From contig JAACJM010000022.1 of NCBI GenBank assembly GCA_013368315.1, positions 186,001-250,000 on the forward strand: a DNA stretch of 64,000 nucleotides. Direction: 5' to 3'. Below the pieces are notes generated by a model. That model made no database searches, was not told where the DNA came from, and saw only the letters and a program-made list of their open reading frames with translations. A program made the position numbers and the translations under genes. Shown here in pieces: positions 10,357 through 20,640 of the stretch; position 1 is the first letter of the stretch, and each line of letters begins with the position of its first letter. Source of the stretch: Tetrapyrgos nigripes (lineage: Eukaryota > Basidiomycota > Agaricomycetes > Agaricales > Campanellaceae).

Positions 10357-10809
10357 ACACTGATTTTTACGAAAGGTAGTTGGGTCCTAGGATAAAGGAG
10401 GATGCTAGGCCGTATTCGGGGGAAGGTGATGATGGAGAGTAGTCAACGTTTTCTCTGAGGAATAGAGGTCCTCTAATCTGAATCACAGTTTCTCCTGTAT
10501 CGAAGTCCTCTTTCACTGTTATGTATGAAAATGTCGAGAGGACTACGTCACCTGAGATAAGTTTCCACACCCAACATCTTGTGCAAACAAAGTGTCGGTC
10601 GAGGCTCCAAGGATCAGTTCGTATTTTTCTTCTGTGAGAGACCGAGTATTCGGAGTGTAAGAGGTAGCGAGGAAGAGGAAGTGGGATCCGTTCGTAGTCA
10701 CGAGGGGTTTCAGGAGGTTCAATATGAATTCGGGGGCGTGGGGTAGACAGAGTGAAGAGTAGGGTGTGATGAGGGAATTGTGAGGTGGGTGTATGGGAGT
10801 TCGTTCAAG
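10357..10809 (-). other. 5' untranslated leader of Ty3 element 1
   Basis: Lies between the 5' LTR and gag. The primer-binding site should be the first bases inside the LTR (minus-strand reading from 10809), but I could not match it to a particular tRNA by eye. Short ORFs here show no domain. Confidence 0.6.
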
Positions 10810-11325
10810 TGTCAAGGTTGTCGGTACACTCAATAACCACCCAAGTCACACAGTACAAGAGAACCAGTTACAAAAGCGTAGATTGATCAAGAGAGGAAGA
10901 GAGGTAGAGAGATAGAGAGAAAGTAAGCTGACTAGGCTCTACACTGCGTAGTACAAGTACGGAGCAGAGACAAAGTGAACGAACTAAGGAATAGGTTACA
11001 AGGATCACAGGTATATAAGTAAAATATGAACAGATGAGAAAGAATCAGTAATAATAGACGGTATCATGTGGAAATGTCAAAGGCGAGAGAATAATGAGCT
11101 AGATATGGATAGATGAAGGTACTGGATCATAAGGAATGATTGACAGTGAGAATGTCCATGGAGATAGGAATCGGAGGAGATAAGAGTGTGAGTCATAGAT
11201 CTAGAGAGACGGTAACTATAAACGATGATGAGAAGTGGTTGATGTTTATGGGGTTAGAGTGGGAAGTAAGTAGTAAAGGGAAAAGAATAGAAAGGGAATG
11301 AATAGGTGGGGAACGATTCGTGACA
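10810..11325 (-). repeat. 5' LTR of Ty3 element 1
   Basis: 516 bp, same ends as the 3' LTR, followed by the ATGAT duplication at 11326-11330. Differs from 3567-4082 at 10966, 11059, 11307 and 11319. Confidence 0.97.
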
Positions 11326-11337
11326 ATGATTTGCCAG

Positions 11338-12952
11338 CATCTCACTCTCTCCAAAGGGATGGACCGACCAAGAGCTCGGTTTCAAGTGGCTTCAACATGA
11401 TTTTGATCCAGTCACTTGGGCCAAGCTGAAAAGTGATGACGAATACTGATTGCTTATTCTCGATGGACACAATTCCCATATGACATACTCGTTCTGCGAC
11501 TATGCCAAAAAACATAAGATACTGATCTTATGTCTCCCACTGCATACCACTCACCGATTACAACCCTGTGATGTTGGTGCCTTTGGTCCTCTCAGTGTTG
11601 GATGGCGGAAATCGGTCAGTGACTTGACACTGAATGGAATTGCAATCAGAAAAAACAATCTTCTCGGATACTGGAATCAGGTGAAAACCAAATCACTCAC
11701 CCGCAGCACCATCATATCCTCTTTCATGAAGACTGGTATTCACCCATTGGATCCCACTGTAATTCCTGAATGGGCATTCGCAGCAGCCCTAAACATGACC
11801 ACCCAGGCTGCACAACCCATCAGTGCAGTGCTGCCTGATCTACTCGTTCCTATACCCATCGCACATCCACTTGGCTCTCCATCACACATGTCAGCCCTCA
11901 CTACTTCATCAACCTCTGAAACTCAGTCCGAAGCTGAATCTGAATTGCAAGCTTGGCTCAGTGTCAGTCTTGATGAAACAACAGATGAATACGTGGCCTG
12001 AATGACGTCGAAAGACATGTTCCGCCTCGCAGGGCTGACAGATGCCAAGCATCAAGACTCCCTTGAAGCTCTTTGCGTTGAGAACAATTTGCTGCAGGAT
12101 CTGCTCGAAAAGGCATGTCAGCAGATGCAGAGGGACTTCACATTGAAGAAGCTGATGGATAAGGAAAACGGTGACTTATGGGAGAGACTCTTTTGAAAGA
12201 ACAAGAAACCAGCCAAAAGATTTGCAGCTGGAAGTGGCAGTAGGCATATGACATCGGCTGAAACATTAGAAGTGCTGGCATACGAGGAGTGGAAGGTTAA
12301 ATGGTTGGAGATGATGAAGTCATTTCGAGAGTACTTACGAGAGCAGGGAAGAGCTAAGAAGAAGGATCTGGAGAAGCAGCGTCAGTTGGATAAAGAAGAT
12401 CGTGAGAAACAGAAAGCCGAGAAAGAGAAATAAAAAGAGCTGGAGAAGGAAGCAAAGGAGCAGCAAAGAATGGAGAAGGCAAAGCAGAAAGAACTGGAAA
12501 ATGCAGAGAAGGAGAAGAAAAGGGCACAGAAACAGGCTGAAAACAAGGCCAAGAAGGCAGAACGAGAACAAGGTGCAAAAGAGAAGGCTGCAGAAAAGGA
12601 GCGGAAAAAGGAGGAGAAAAAGCTTAAAGAGTTGAATAAACAGAAGAAGGCAGCTACGAAGAAGAAAAAAGCACCAGTCCAAAAGGATGACTCAGACTCA
12701 CCAGGGGAAGATTTCAGGGTTGACTTGGAAAACATCCAGTCTGACACAGAGATTAGTCCAGCACATAATACTGGCCACCAGGACACTCCTCCACTTCAGA
12801 ACCCTGCATCTAATGCTCCACCAAATCCACCAAGCCGTCCACACCCATGCCCTCATCCAAAAGGTCCTGCCAATGCTACTGAAGGAACTGCTAATGCTGG
12901 AAATCCGACATCTATTGCACTTGAGGATGAGTTATTTATTCAGAAAACTTGA
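11338..12952 (+). pseudogene. pogo-like transposase, C-terminal DDE part and coiled-coil tail
   Basis: Second exon of the pogo transposase. SISLSPKGWTDQELGFKWL leads to the second catalytic Asp in LILDGHNSHM and the third in LQPCDVGAFGPL, spaced DD35D as in pogo. A long C-terminal tail follows, ending in a Lys/Glu-rich coiled coil (about 12250-12690) and a Pro/Asn-rich end. One frame can be read from 11338 to 12952 but holds four stops: TGA 11447-11449 (Arg expected before LLILDG), TGA 11999-12001, TGA 12194-12196 and TAA 12431-12433. At least the first fits CGA to TGA. Downstream to about 13330 is probably the element's 3' non-coding end. Confidence 0.85.
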
Positions 12953-14454
12953 AGCAGGGGAGGTCAATGAAGCCTTGCATCTGCACGAACTGGAGACAGC
13001 CTTGCCACAATGATTTACTGGCAGTATTCGACGAGAAACTGGAGGACGAGAGTTGGAGTCAACGTGTACAGCATGTTACGGCTACCTTATGTCATCTGTC
13101 CAACTTCCCTGCGATTCCTGGGCTATAACTATTTTCAATAAAATATTCATACCTGTAGCAGTATCTCTCAGAAAAATGTAAAACCTATATCAGCAGAAAG
13201 CTGAATGCTATAGCTTTCGAATGAGGTCAAGGGGACAAAAAATCATGTATGTTTGGAGTCTGCAGACTGCAATTACAGGTCCGTGTCCAACTAACAGATT
13301 AATCACGGTACTCAATTGCGGGGTCGACATAGGTTAACTTGGCCTTTAAGAGGCCTCGTAATGATCAGGTCTCAAAAATCCACATAGTCACAATATCCGC
13401 ACTTCTTGCGGTATCAAATCCGAGGCAGTGGACTCATTTCACAGGTGGCGTCAACAACTGGCATGAGAGCTATTCATCTCATATCTAAGGTGTTTAATTT
13501 TTTTTTGTTCATCTACCATATGACTCACGCAATGCTGCAGTCACTTCTGATGAACAAGAACGAAGTTCTGAGCCATGTATTAATGAATAACTGAAGAACG
13601 TAGGTATGTAGAAGGACTGGATGAAGGAGGTGATTGAGCTCTGGATGTGGCAATAGCACTTGGGGATTTATATCTCTTACTAAGACCTTGCTACGTCGTG
13701 GCTCAAAAATTTGACAGCTCGGAAAAAGCCGAGGGTACTGCTAAACACCTCTAGTGGACAAGCTTCAATGAACCATGAGGGCCACATCTGCTAAACAAGA
13801 TAGCTGCGTAGCAACTCGCCCGTGCACTATACAGGGCTGTTTAAGGGAATCGTTCTTACACCTTACCATCCACAACAGGAGCTTGATTCTTGTCATGAAC
13901 TAGTGCTGGTCCACATTTCCCTCCTTGTTGAGGGTGTCAAAAGGAGAGATCGACCTATTCTATGCTTCTGACCTCTTCTCTGAGAATCGAGCAATTCAAG
14001 CTGAGGCTACAAACTATTGCGTATTCGAAAAACCCGTGGGTGTTCAAAAGCATCATTTTGGTTCATCTGGCATGCAGAGTTCCCGCTTCTGTCTGATTGT
14101 TGCCCATCTTCTGCCTGAGTACGGGAGGTTTAATTTATCAGAGGCAGTTCAACTACGAGTCCTATGACCATCAATCCTATGATCAATGGAACCTCTCCAA
14201 GATAAAAGGGCTAGTGTCCGCTTCCACTCCCTTGCATACCTCTCACCTTTTGGATACTTAGTTCAATGGTTCTTGTTGGTCCTGCTGATGAACCCTTGGA
14301 TTCACTCCACTACATCAGCATCTCTGTACCATCATTGGTATGTTATCATCTCACTGCTCAGGCAACAAGAAACTGATAATTTTATTTCGTAAATCAGTTT
14401 AGTGCAGCGTTATATGGTAATACGAGTTTCTTCTAGTTGCGCGTTGGGATGGCC
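12953..14454. other. No gene recognised
   Basis: The first part (to about 13340) is likely pogo 3' sequence and flank. 13350-14450 has short open frames without recognisable motifs (for example 13925-14167) and looks like old, decayed sequence. Confidence 0.4.
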
Positions 14455-14671
14455 TCAATTTTTTGGCAGGTGCATATGGAGCTCTGTTTGCAATCTGCAT
14501 GTATATCATGCGTTGTGAAAGGGGGATTATCAAAAAAGCTCATCAAATTACCATAACATCTTTGTTTGCGTTCACAACACTAGGCTTCATCTTTGGTTGT
14601 ATTGAGAGTAATATGGCAGTCCAGATATACACAACGGACGCCGAATTTTCACCTTCATTATTTGGCATATA

Positions 14672-14881
14672 CAGTGGGCAAAAAAATTGTCCGCATGTTT
14701 CATACTTTTGCAGAGATTGTCAATTACAGAGCTACTGAATAGAGATGAGACAAAATGGTCAATGATGGCCTGAAAGCCCTTGATAAGTGCTATGATAATC
14801 TTCTTGTTTTGTGTTATTTGGTCAAATACCCATGGAGATATACTCAATTTAAAATGGTAAGTCATTTGGACAATTTTTTGA
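14672..14881 (+). repeat. Left inverted repeat of Tc1-like element 2
   Basis: 210 bp, inverse of 16087-16296 with few mismatches. Both the outer motif and the inner motif CAATTTTTTGA recur in element 1. Confidence 0.92.
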
Positions 14882-14911
14882 CATATGCCTTAAAATACAG
14901 AAAGTGCTTGC

Positions 14912-15928
14912 TCAGTACTTGGTATGCCCTCCTTTAGCCTTCAAAACAGCTTTGATCCTTCTAGGCATACTCCTGATCAATTTCTGACAATCCTCTTCTG
15001 TGATTTCCACCCACTTTTCTGCTGCTCTATCCCATATTTCCCAAACTCCAGATGGTGCTGTATCATACTTGTTGAGTTTGCGTTTGAGGGTTGTCCAGAG
15101 GTGTTCAATGGGGTTTAGGTCAGGAGACTGAGCAGACCAGCTCATGCAATGGATTTTGTTGTCCTCAAACCATTTGGTGGCTAGTTTTGACTTGTGTTTT
15201 GGATTGTTATCCTGCTGAAAAATGGCCATCTCCAGATCAACACCCAAATGATCCATGCTCTCCAGAAGATTGTTCTCCAAAATGTCCACATACTGCTCTG
15301 CATCCATCCTTCCCTCAACCTCTGCCATGTTTCCAGGTCCATCCCATCCCATACACCCCCACACCATGATATTTCCTCCTCCAAATTTGACTGTTTCCAC
15401 CACATCTCTCTCTCCCATGGATTCACCTGTCCTACCCCACACAAACTGCTGCCCATCTGACCCAAACCGATTGATTTTAGTCTCATCTGACCATATAACC
15501 CGTTTCCAGTCATCCACAGTCCAGTCCTTGTACTTCTCTGCAAATTTTAAATGAGCCTTCCTGTGAGCTGCAGTGAGTTTGGGCTTTTTCTGTGGTTTCT
15601 TGGTGTCTACACCATGTTTGTGAAGGGAATTTCACATGGTTTGGGTGGAGATAGCTTGGTCAAGAAGGTGATTGATGTTTCTGGCCACCTCTGCAGCGTT
15701 CCTGGCTTTCCCAGTGTTGATTTGTTTGATAGCAGCCCGTTCATCAGTGGTAGAGAGCTTCTTAGGGCGCCCTGCCTTATGGTTCTCCTTGTCAGGATAC
15801 ATCTCTTTGGCCAGAGAGGCAACTGTTGACTTGGATACTCCAGTTTTAGCAGAGATTTCCCTGGATGAAGCGCCAGTTTGGAGATGAGAGAGGACATTGT
15901 CTTTCTGAGTGGAGGTGATGGGTCTCAT
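14912..15928 (-). pseudogene. Tc1-like DD34E transposase with one in-frame stop
   Basis: One frame runs from ATG 15928 to a stop at 14912: 338 codons, the normal Tc1 length. The N-terminus (MRPITSTQKDNVLSHLQTG, SSREISAKTGVSKSTV) is a paired-type helix-turn-helix that binds the inverted repeats. The catalytic triad is Asp in IWSDET, Asp in FQQDNNPKHKS and Glu in PDLNPIEHLW, with exactly 34 residues between the last two (DD34E). The enzyme excises and inserts the element at TA. The only lesion seen is TGA at 15634-15632 in ACC-ATG-TGA-AAT, where family members read Arg; a CGA to TGA transition explains it. Everything else looks functional, so loss of activity is recent. Confidence 0.93.
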
Positions 15929-16086
15929 GATTTTATGGGCAATAGATGATCTGGATGTCCTTATATATGGTCTAGCTGACAGCTATGACATCATTATGAT
16001 GTATACATTGCATCACTGTACAGCTCCACTTATGATGTCATCTATGAGGCATCACACTGTGCCAATAGTATTGATAAAGTAGCAAC

Positions 16087-16296
16087 TCAAAAAATTGTCC
16101 AAATGACTTACCATTTTAAATTGGGTATATCTCCATGGGTATTTGACCAAATAACACAAAACAAGGAGATTATCATAGCACTTATCAAGGGCTTTCAGGC
16201 CATCACTGACTAGTTTGTCTCATCTCTATTCAGTAGCTCTATAATTGACAATCTTTGCAAAAGTGTGAAACATGCGGACAATTTTTTTGCCCACTG
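16087..16296 (-). repeat. Right inverted repeat of Tc1-like element 2
   Basis: Inverse copy of 14672-14881, ending GCCCACTG before the TA duplication. Confidence 0.92.
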
Positions 16297-16375
16297 TATA
16301 AGATATTTCAGTAAGTACCCAGATATCATCTCTAGTATGCTGTGCCATTATTTTTCTTATTGAGCTTGCCTACAG

Positions 16376-17888
16376 GACTGTTTTGTTTGGACTCTATACA
16401 CTGACAAAGTAATTCCACTTTCCTTCACATTTCAATCTAGAACTGATTCAGTAACTAAGTGCTGTAGCAGATTTCATTTTGGTAAGTTGTCCCTTAATAA
16501 TAAGTCATAATTCTTGTTTCATCTGACCTGCATCTGCATCAGATTCAAAGATGCTGTAATATTTGGGGATATAAGAAAAAGGTCATTGTATTCCCCATAC
16601 TCATTTCTGTGGTAAACAACAGTGAGTTAATCATTTATCCTATTTTCATCTAGTATCGACCATACCTGTCAAGGTCTAGCATTAGCCAGAATAATATTCC
16701 TCACACTTGATGCCAAAGCATGGCTAGCGGCCAATCCTTCTCCAATTATACAGAGTAGAGAGCTTGAGATATGTCCCCACACAGCTTACATAATGCACGT
16801 GATTCAGGAGAGGGGGAGAACTGGGGAAGCTAAATGAAGTCTGCACCATCTTCACAACCTACATCTCCCGACACGGATTCTGATGATGACGACAGGCAGA
16901 AAACTAGGATGATGAAGCTGAGTTTTCAGAAGGGAGGTCACAAGCGTTTTATGCCATGCTGAAACAAAGCTCAAGGGGTAACCGGGCCGTGAATCCATTA
17001 CATAGGGTCAGTCAGTCAGTGTCTCTGGTGGGGTCTTAAAAAAAATTTATACCATATTTTTCTGTTGAGGTTTCGCAGGTCTCTGCTACTTCAAATCACT
17101 CAAAACTGTCCAAGAATGCCCTCAGTGGCTTTTATAACCAATATACGAGGTGTATCATACCATTACAGTGTAAAAAGTAAACATAAATGTGTCATACACT
17201 AGAAAAATCAAATACCCAGTGGAACCTTTCATCATCCACCTCATCACTAGCTTCATCCCTCAGTGTGTTGCTGCAATGGCTAACAAGGTGAGTACTATGT
17301 TCTGGCATGTAACGCGTCATGTGCAAAGCGCACCAGAAAGTGACTAACTTGACGGTGAGGTGCTGAAACAATACTGGACCAGTGGAGCTTGAAGATATGG
17401 CAGGAAGGCAGCTTGTGCATATTTGAGGTATATAGAAGTACAGATTAGTGTAGTATTGACAGTGATAGAGCCTCATAGAGCCCTTTGGCATGTGTGAGCG
17501 GCCTCACTGTGTAGTCTGCAACACCAGTGGTACAGAGAAAGGATGACGCATATACCCGTGCGACCTACCTTCCATATATAGTAGCTTAGTCAGCTGGTCC
17601 GTCGGTCGGTCTTGCAACTGATGGCTTAAAAAAATTTTCGACCCGATGTAATGGGTTCAAATTCCGGGTACCCCTTGACGAAGCTTGCAAGGTAAGCATG
17701 GGAAGTATGTGTTGGGTATGTGTATTCCTGTCTATCACGGTCTTACTGACTGACAGCGTTGCGCAACAGGCCAAGCATCCCAGCGGTACATCACTAACGC
17801 CTTCCAGTGAGCCAGAATTTAATCGGTCAGGGATTAGTATGTCAAATGATATTCTTCTACGCATGCCGTACTGACTATCTCCAACAAG
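16376..17888. other. Decayed sequence with a possible SINE-like repeat pair
   Basis: No convincing gene. Short related segments occur in opposite orientation at about 16972-17010 (+) and 17650-17690 (-). Both contain a GGGTA..CCGG..GAA..CCATTACAT..GGGTC pattern. The second also has a tRNA-like A box (TAGCTTAGTCAGCTGGT, from about 17582) and B box (GGTTCAAATTCC, about 17648). This would fit a tRNA-derived SINE but is weak. Confidence 0.3.
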
Positions 17889-18386
17889 GCGGAATCCTAC
17901 GAACAGTCGAAGCATCTGCTCAAGGCCGTGACCCCAACATGTCAGACGCATTTCAAGCCCTCGAAGCCCTGATGATCAAGGCCAAAGACATGGTCAAATT
18001 AGCAGCAGACCTCAATGAGCGTCTGACGGTCACTTCCACTACCTCCACAGCTTCTGGGGTCGGGACTGGTACTGGAGCCTAACCGTCCTCTTCTGTGATA
18101 ACAATAGTCCCCTCCTCCACTGAACCAGAAGAAGCTACTTTCATCCGATCCTCACTTTCACAATTGGGATTGCCGATGACGAATGCACCAGTGACGTTGG
18201 ATATGATTAAAGATGAGAGAAAGTGGTTTGAAGAGTTGGCGAAAGAATTGGCTGGGGTCTTGCAGGGACAGGGGCAGGGACACGGGGATAAGAACCAGAA
18301 GACTACAGAAGGGGATATGATGAAAGAACGAGGGGTTATTGCACTAGATGAAGTCTGGGGTGGATGGAATCGTGCTAGAGGTGTTG
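17889..18386 (+). pseudogene. VPS36: Vps36-like (ESCRT-II) C-terminal fragment
   Basis: The frame reads GGILRTVEASAQGRDPNMSD, FQALEALMIKAKDMVKLA, TEPEEATFIRSSLSQLGLP, WFEELAKELAGVLQ and ERGVIALDEVWGGWNRARGV. These are the successive blocks of the EAP30 (winged-helix) part of Vps36, the ESCRT-II subunit that helps sort ubiquitinated cargo at endosomes. It starts after a possible 3' splice site (CCAACAAG) and ends at a good 5' splice site (TTG, then GTGAGT at 18387). A stop (TAA 18080-18082) sits in the low-complexity linker between two blocks. The N-terminal GLUE domain and the expected next exon (after RARGV) are missing. Because Vps36 is usually single copy and essential, this is probably a copied fragment, not the working gene. 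Confidence 0.7.
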
Positions 18387-20021
18387 GTGAGTACTCATTC
18401 CGGCTAATGCTATTTTCAACGGAGATTTAAGAACACGCAGTCTCAACATGTCTCAGTGTCAAGGAAAGGTCGCTGTTTGTGCCTTCTACGCAGCGAGTAC
18501 GAATTAGTGAAAAAGGGACTCCGGACTCGTGCACGCCAGCGAGAGCTTCGCTGGCCCACTAAGGCAAGTACGTCTCTTGAAATGCGTTCCAAAACTCTTT
18601 AACTTAAAACCTTGATGCTGCTATCTCATGGGTCGGAATTGGACGTTTAATCGATGTCGAATATTACTTTCTGGAATGCCAGCTGCAGGCTGCAGCTAGC
18701 TGGTGTCGCATAGTTCTTCTTCGTGATTTCGTCCATACCTTGGGCTACTCTGGAACCTTAAGTCATCATATGCATGCGGCGACGTGACTCTGATAATTGT
18801 CTGCTTGAGCCATCTGCAGCGTAGTATGTTCTTTCTCCAATTCTGCACTCAGATCTACACATAATGACAATGCGGCTGGTCGTGACCCACCTCCTCAAGC
18901 CAAGTCTGATGCCCGTCGTCTTCCAAAGAAAAAAATATGCGAGGCAGTAGAGCGGAGCAAGTCGGCAATTTTAACATTGTACATTATCGTGTAACGGTCA
19001 GGGGTTTTCTTTGTCGGTATGTATCACATTCTATTCGTTGCCCTTGATTCTGACAGGCACAGCGGGTTCACATGTTCGAGGGTTCAGTTTTCTAGGTACC
19101 TTATCATATAACATATGTTCCTCGAACCCCTGGTGCCTCAGTAAAAATAATAAGCCCTGGATTTTCTTTCTTTACGGCTCTAGACTTCAGCCACAGTTCC
19201 GATGCCTATATCAAGATCAACATCGAACCACGAGGTCGATAGACATTTAACCCAATCCTGGCTTTGATTGAAATGAGCAAGAAACAGACATGTACGTACA
19301 TCGAGGTTCCATCAGCCGTTCTAAACCGTAACGTGCATTCATTTACTTGTTCGTTGGCTCTAGACTTCTGCCACAGTTCCGCTGCCTATATATCAAGATC
19401 AACATCGAGCCACGAAGTGTAGAGACATTTATCCCATTCCTGGCTTTGACTGAAGTGAGCAAGAGACAGACATGTACGTACATCGAGGTTCCACCAGCGC
19501 TCTAAACCGTAACGTGCATTCATTATTATCCGGGCCCACTGGCATAAATGAGCGTGCCAAGCTCCGGGAGCAGAGTTATGTCTAGTCAATCCGCTCCGAG
19601 CTGGTGAGTACTGACATTGACTGATATTCTAGGCCTTTTCTGACTTGGAGATCTTTGTTGTGACTTGCCAATGCCGTACCGAGTAGTGCCGCAGAAAATT
19701 CGGCGGCAATACTAATTTAGGTCTGCAAGCAACAGATCCGTAAAACCCAGGTGTACAAAACTCTTCACCGTTGCCCGTTCGTCATTCGCTCCAGATAATG
19801 ATACTCTGGTTTGCGGACTGTTACTAGCACTCAAGATTGCACACTAACCAAATACATTTGAAGATACTTTACAACATTACCAACGAGGCAACGTTATGAT
19901 TGTACAATAGGTTTCAGAAATCGCTGGGGACTGTCCTAGGCTGTCGGAGGTGTAAGAGTTTCAGCTCTAGTCATTCGGTAGCATGACGTTTTCACTCACC
20001 TAGACCCATGGAGAACTCCTC
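18387..20021. other. Gene-free stretch with a tandem duplication
   Basis: No coding region supported. CpG-rich compared with the TE-dense parts of the window. Contains the direct repeat listed at 19176-19524. Confidence 0.5.
19176..19524 (+). repeat. Tandem duplication, two units with 180-bp period
   Basis: Unit 1 (19176-19343) and unit 2 (19356-19524) both begin GGCTCTAGACTTC and end AACGTGCATTCATT, with scattered substitutions and small indels. No ORF is shared. Confidence 0.85.
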
Positions 20022-20640
20022 TCAAACAAAGGAACCTTCACCATTCTGAACCGTACCATTGCTCGTTCCTGTACTCTCATCCGGCCGTGACCTTTGCATA
20101 GGATGGCTGAGATGTCGCTGCCCAACCCTGATCGCGTCAGGGTCATTAGAGACGGCGTCGTCTCTATGGTGCTCTGGATGACTACCGCGGACCGTCTCCC
20201 CGGTCAATCCCCCACCCTGACCGTGAGCGGCGTTTCCAAAACTTGTGTTTTCTCGATAGTCGGGAGTAGCACCACTTGGACCGAAACCGACATCCTGACC
20301 CTGTGACCTATACGGCTCGTGCGATGGGAGTGGTTCTTGAGTGTGAATTGTGTTTCCAGCTCTGTCCTTCATCATATCTAATCCCATTGCCGTTTCATCC
20401 CTTCCTCCGCGAGCTAAAACATCATTTCTCGACTCGCCTTCACGGGAATTCGTGACCGTATCAGCAGCGCCAAGAGCGGTTCCGCGAATGTTGTCTCCGA
20501 TGCCTACGGTTTTATATATGCGTGAGTGAAACGAAGTATATCAGAATTGCGCTGATTGGCGATGGACAAGGAAGCAATCATACCGTGAATGACATGGCCT
20601 GCTCCTCTACATGGTTTCAAACCCAAATCAGTCTCAAGCA
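20022..20640 (-). CDS. Spliced hypothetical protein, Gly/Asp/Asn-rich
   Basis: The last exon is 20503-20022, preceded by an 80-nt intron (20504-20583, GTATGA..CCGTAG) and an exon from 20584 upward. Splicing gives GAGHVIHG joined to IGDNIRGTALGAADTVTN, followed by a hydrophilic tail ending NGTVQNGEGSFV. A short block of the type VIHGxGxxIRGxxLGAxD occurs in small uncharacterised mushroom proteins I recall, but I know no function for it. No signal peptide or membrane segment is visible in the readable part. The 5' end is unresolved: an in-frame stop lies just upstream in the exon, so another intron or a truncation is needed. Its reading frame is free of lesions, unlike most genes here. Confidence 0.45.

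Larger units (their letters stand above)
3567..11325 (-). mobile_element. Ty3/gypsy chromovirus 1 (young, nearly complete)
   Basis: Two 516-bp LTRs (3567-4082, 10810-11325) begin TGTCAAGG and end GTGACA. A perfect 5-bp target duplication ATGAT lies at 3562-3566 and 11326-11330. The genes lie on the minus strand in the order gag, protease, reverse transcriptase, RNase H, integrase, chromodomain. This is the Ty3 order, and the C-terminal chromodomain marks a chromovirus. A polypurine tract (AAAGAGGGGG on the minus strand) abuts the 3' LTR. The LTRs differ at only 4 sites (99.2% identical), so insertion was recent. gag is intact. pol carries one stop and two frameshifts, so this copy is probably not autonomous. 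Confidence 0.97.
3515..11337 (+). other. Intron of the pogo transposase, now holding a Ty3 element
   Basis: The native intron is 3515-3566 joined to 11331-11337: 59 nt, starting GTGAGT and ending TTGCCAG. The Ty3 element 3567-11325 plus one copy of its 5-bp target duplication now sit inside it. Confidence 0.75.
1119..12952 (+). mobile_element. pogo/Fot1-like DNA transposon, interrupted by two other elements
   Basis: A pogo-superfamily transposase reading frame can be followed through 1119-1152, 2793-3514 and 11338-12952. It is interrupted by a Tc1-like element (1153-2790, TA duplication) and a Ty3 retrotransposon (3567-11325, ATGAT duplication). Removing both inserts restores adjacency: the start MPRQHLTKPPN is joined to ITIDIDNL, and the exon end GNA is joined to SISLSPKGW through a 59-nt intron. 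The element's own terminal inverted repeats were not found, so the true boundaries extend beyond this coding span by an unknown amount. It is the oldest layer at this locus because both other elements sit inside it. Confidence 0.8.
14672..16296 (-). mobile_element. Tc1-like element 2, nearly intact
   Basis: 1625 bp with inverted repeats of 210 bp (14672-14881 and 16087-16296), starting CAGTGGGCAAAAAAATTG. It is flanked by TA at 14670-14671 and 16297-16298. It encodes one transposase on the minus strand with a single stop. Same family as 1153-2790. It interrupts a membrane-protein exon. Confidence 0.95.
14469..16310 (+). pseudogene. Exon of a multi-pass membrane protein, split by Tc1 element 2
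   Basis: After a plausible 3' splice site (TTTTTTGGCAG at 14468) the frame reads GAYGALFAICMYIMRCERG, then a second hydrophobic stretch ITSLFAFTTLGFIFGCIES, then AVQIYTTDA. These look like the first helices of the seven-helix membrane proteins common in mushroom genomes; this is recognition from memory, with no motif proof. The Tc1 element occupies 14672-16296. Removing it with one TA copy rejoins FGIY to KIFQ, and a good intron follows (16311-16375, GTAAGT..ACAG). The next exon would start GACTGTTTTG at 16376, but no clear continuation follows, so the gene is also decayed downstream. Confidence 0.45.

Noticed and set aside
12335..12786. Minus-strand hydrophobic ORFs opposite 12335-12786
   Set aside because: They are the antisense of the Lys/Glu-rich coiled coil of the pogo transposase; poly-Phe/Leu/Ser reading is an artefact of GAA/AAG codons.
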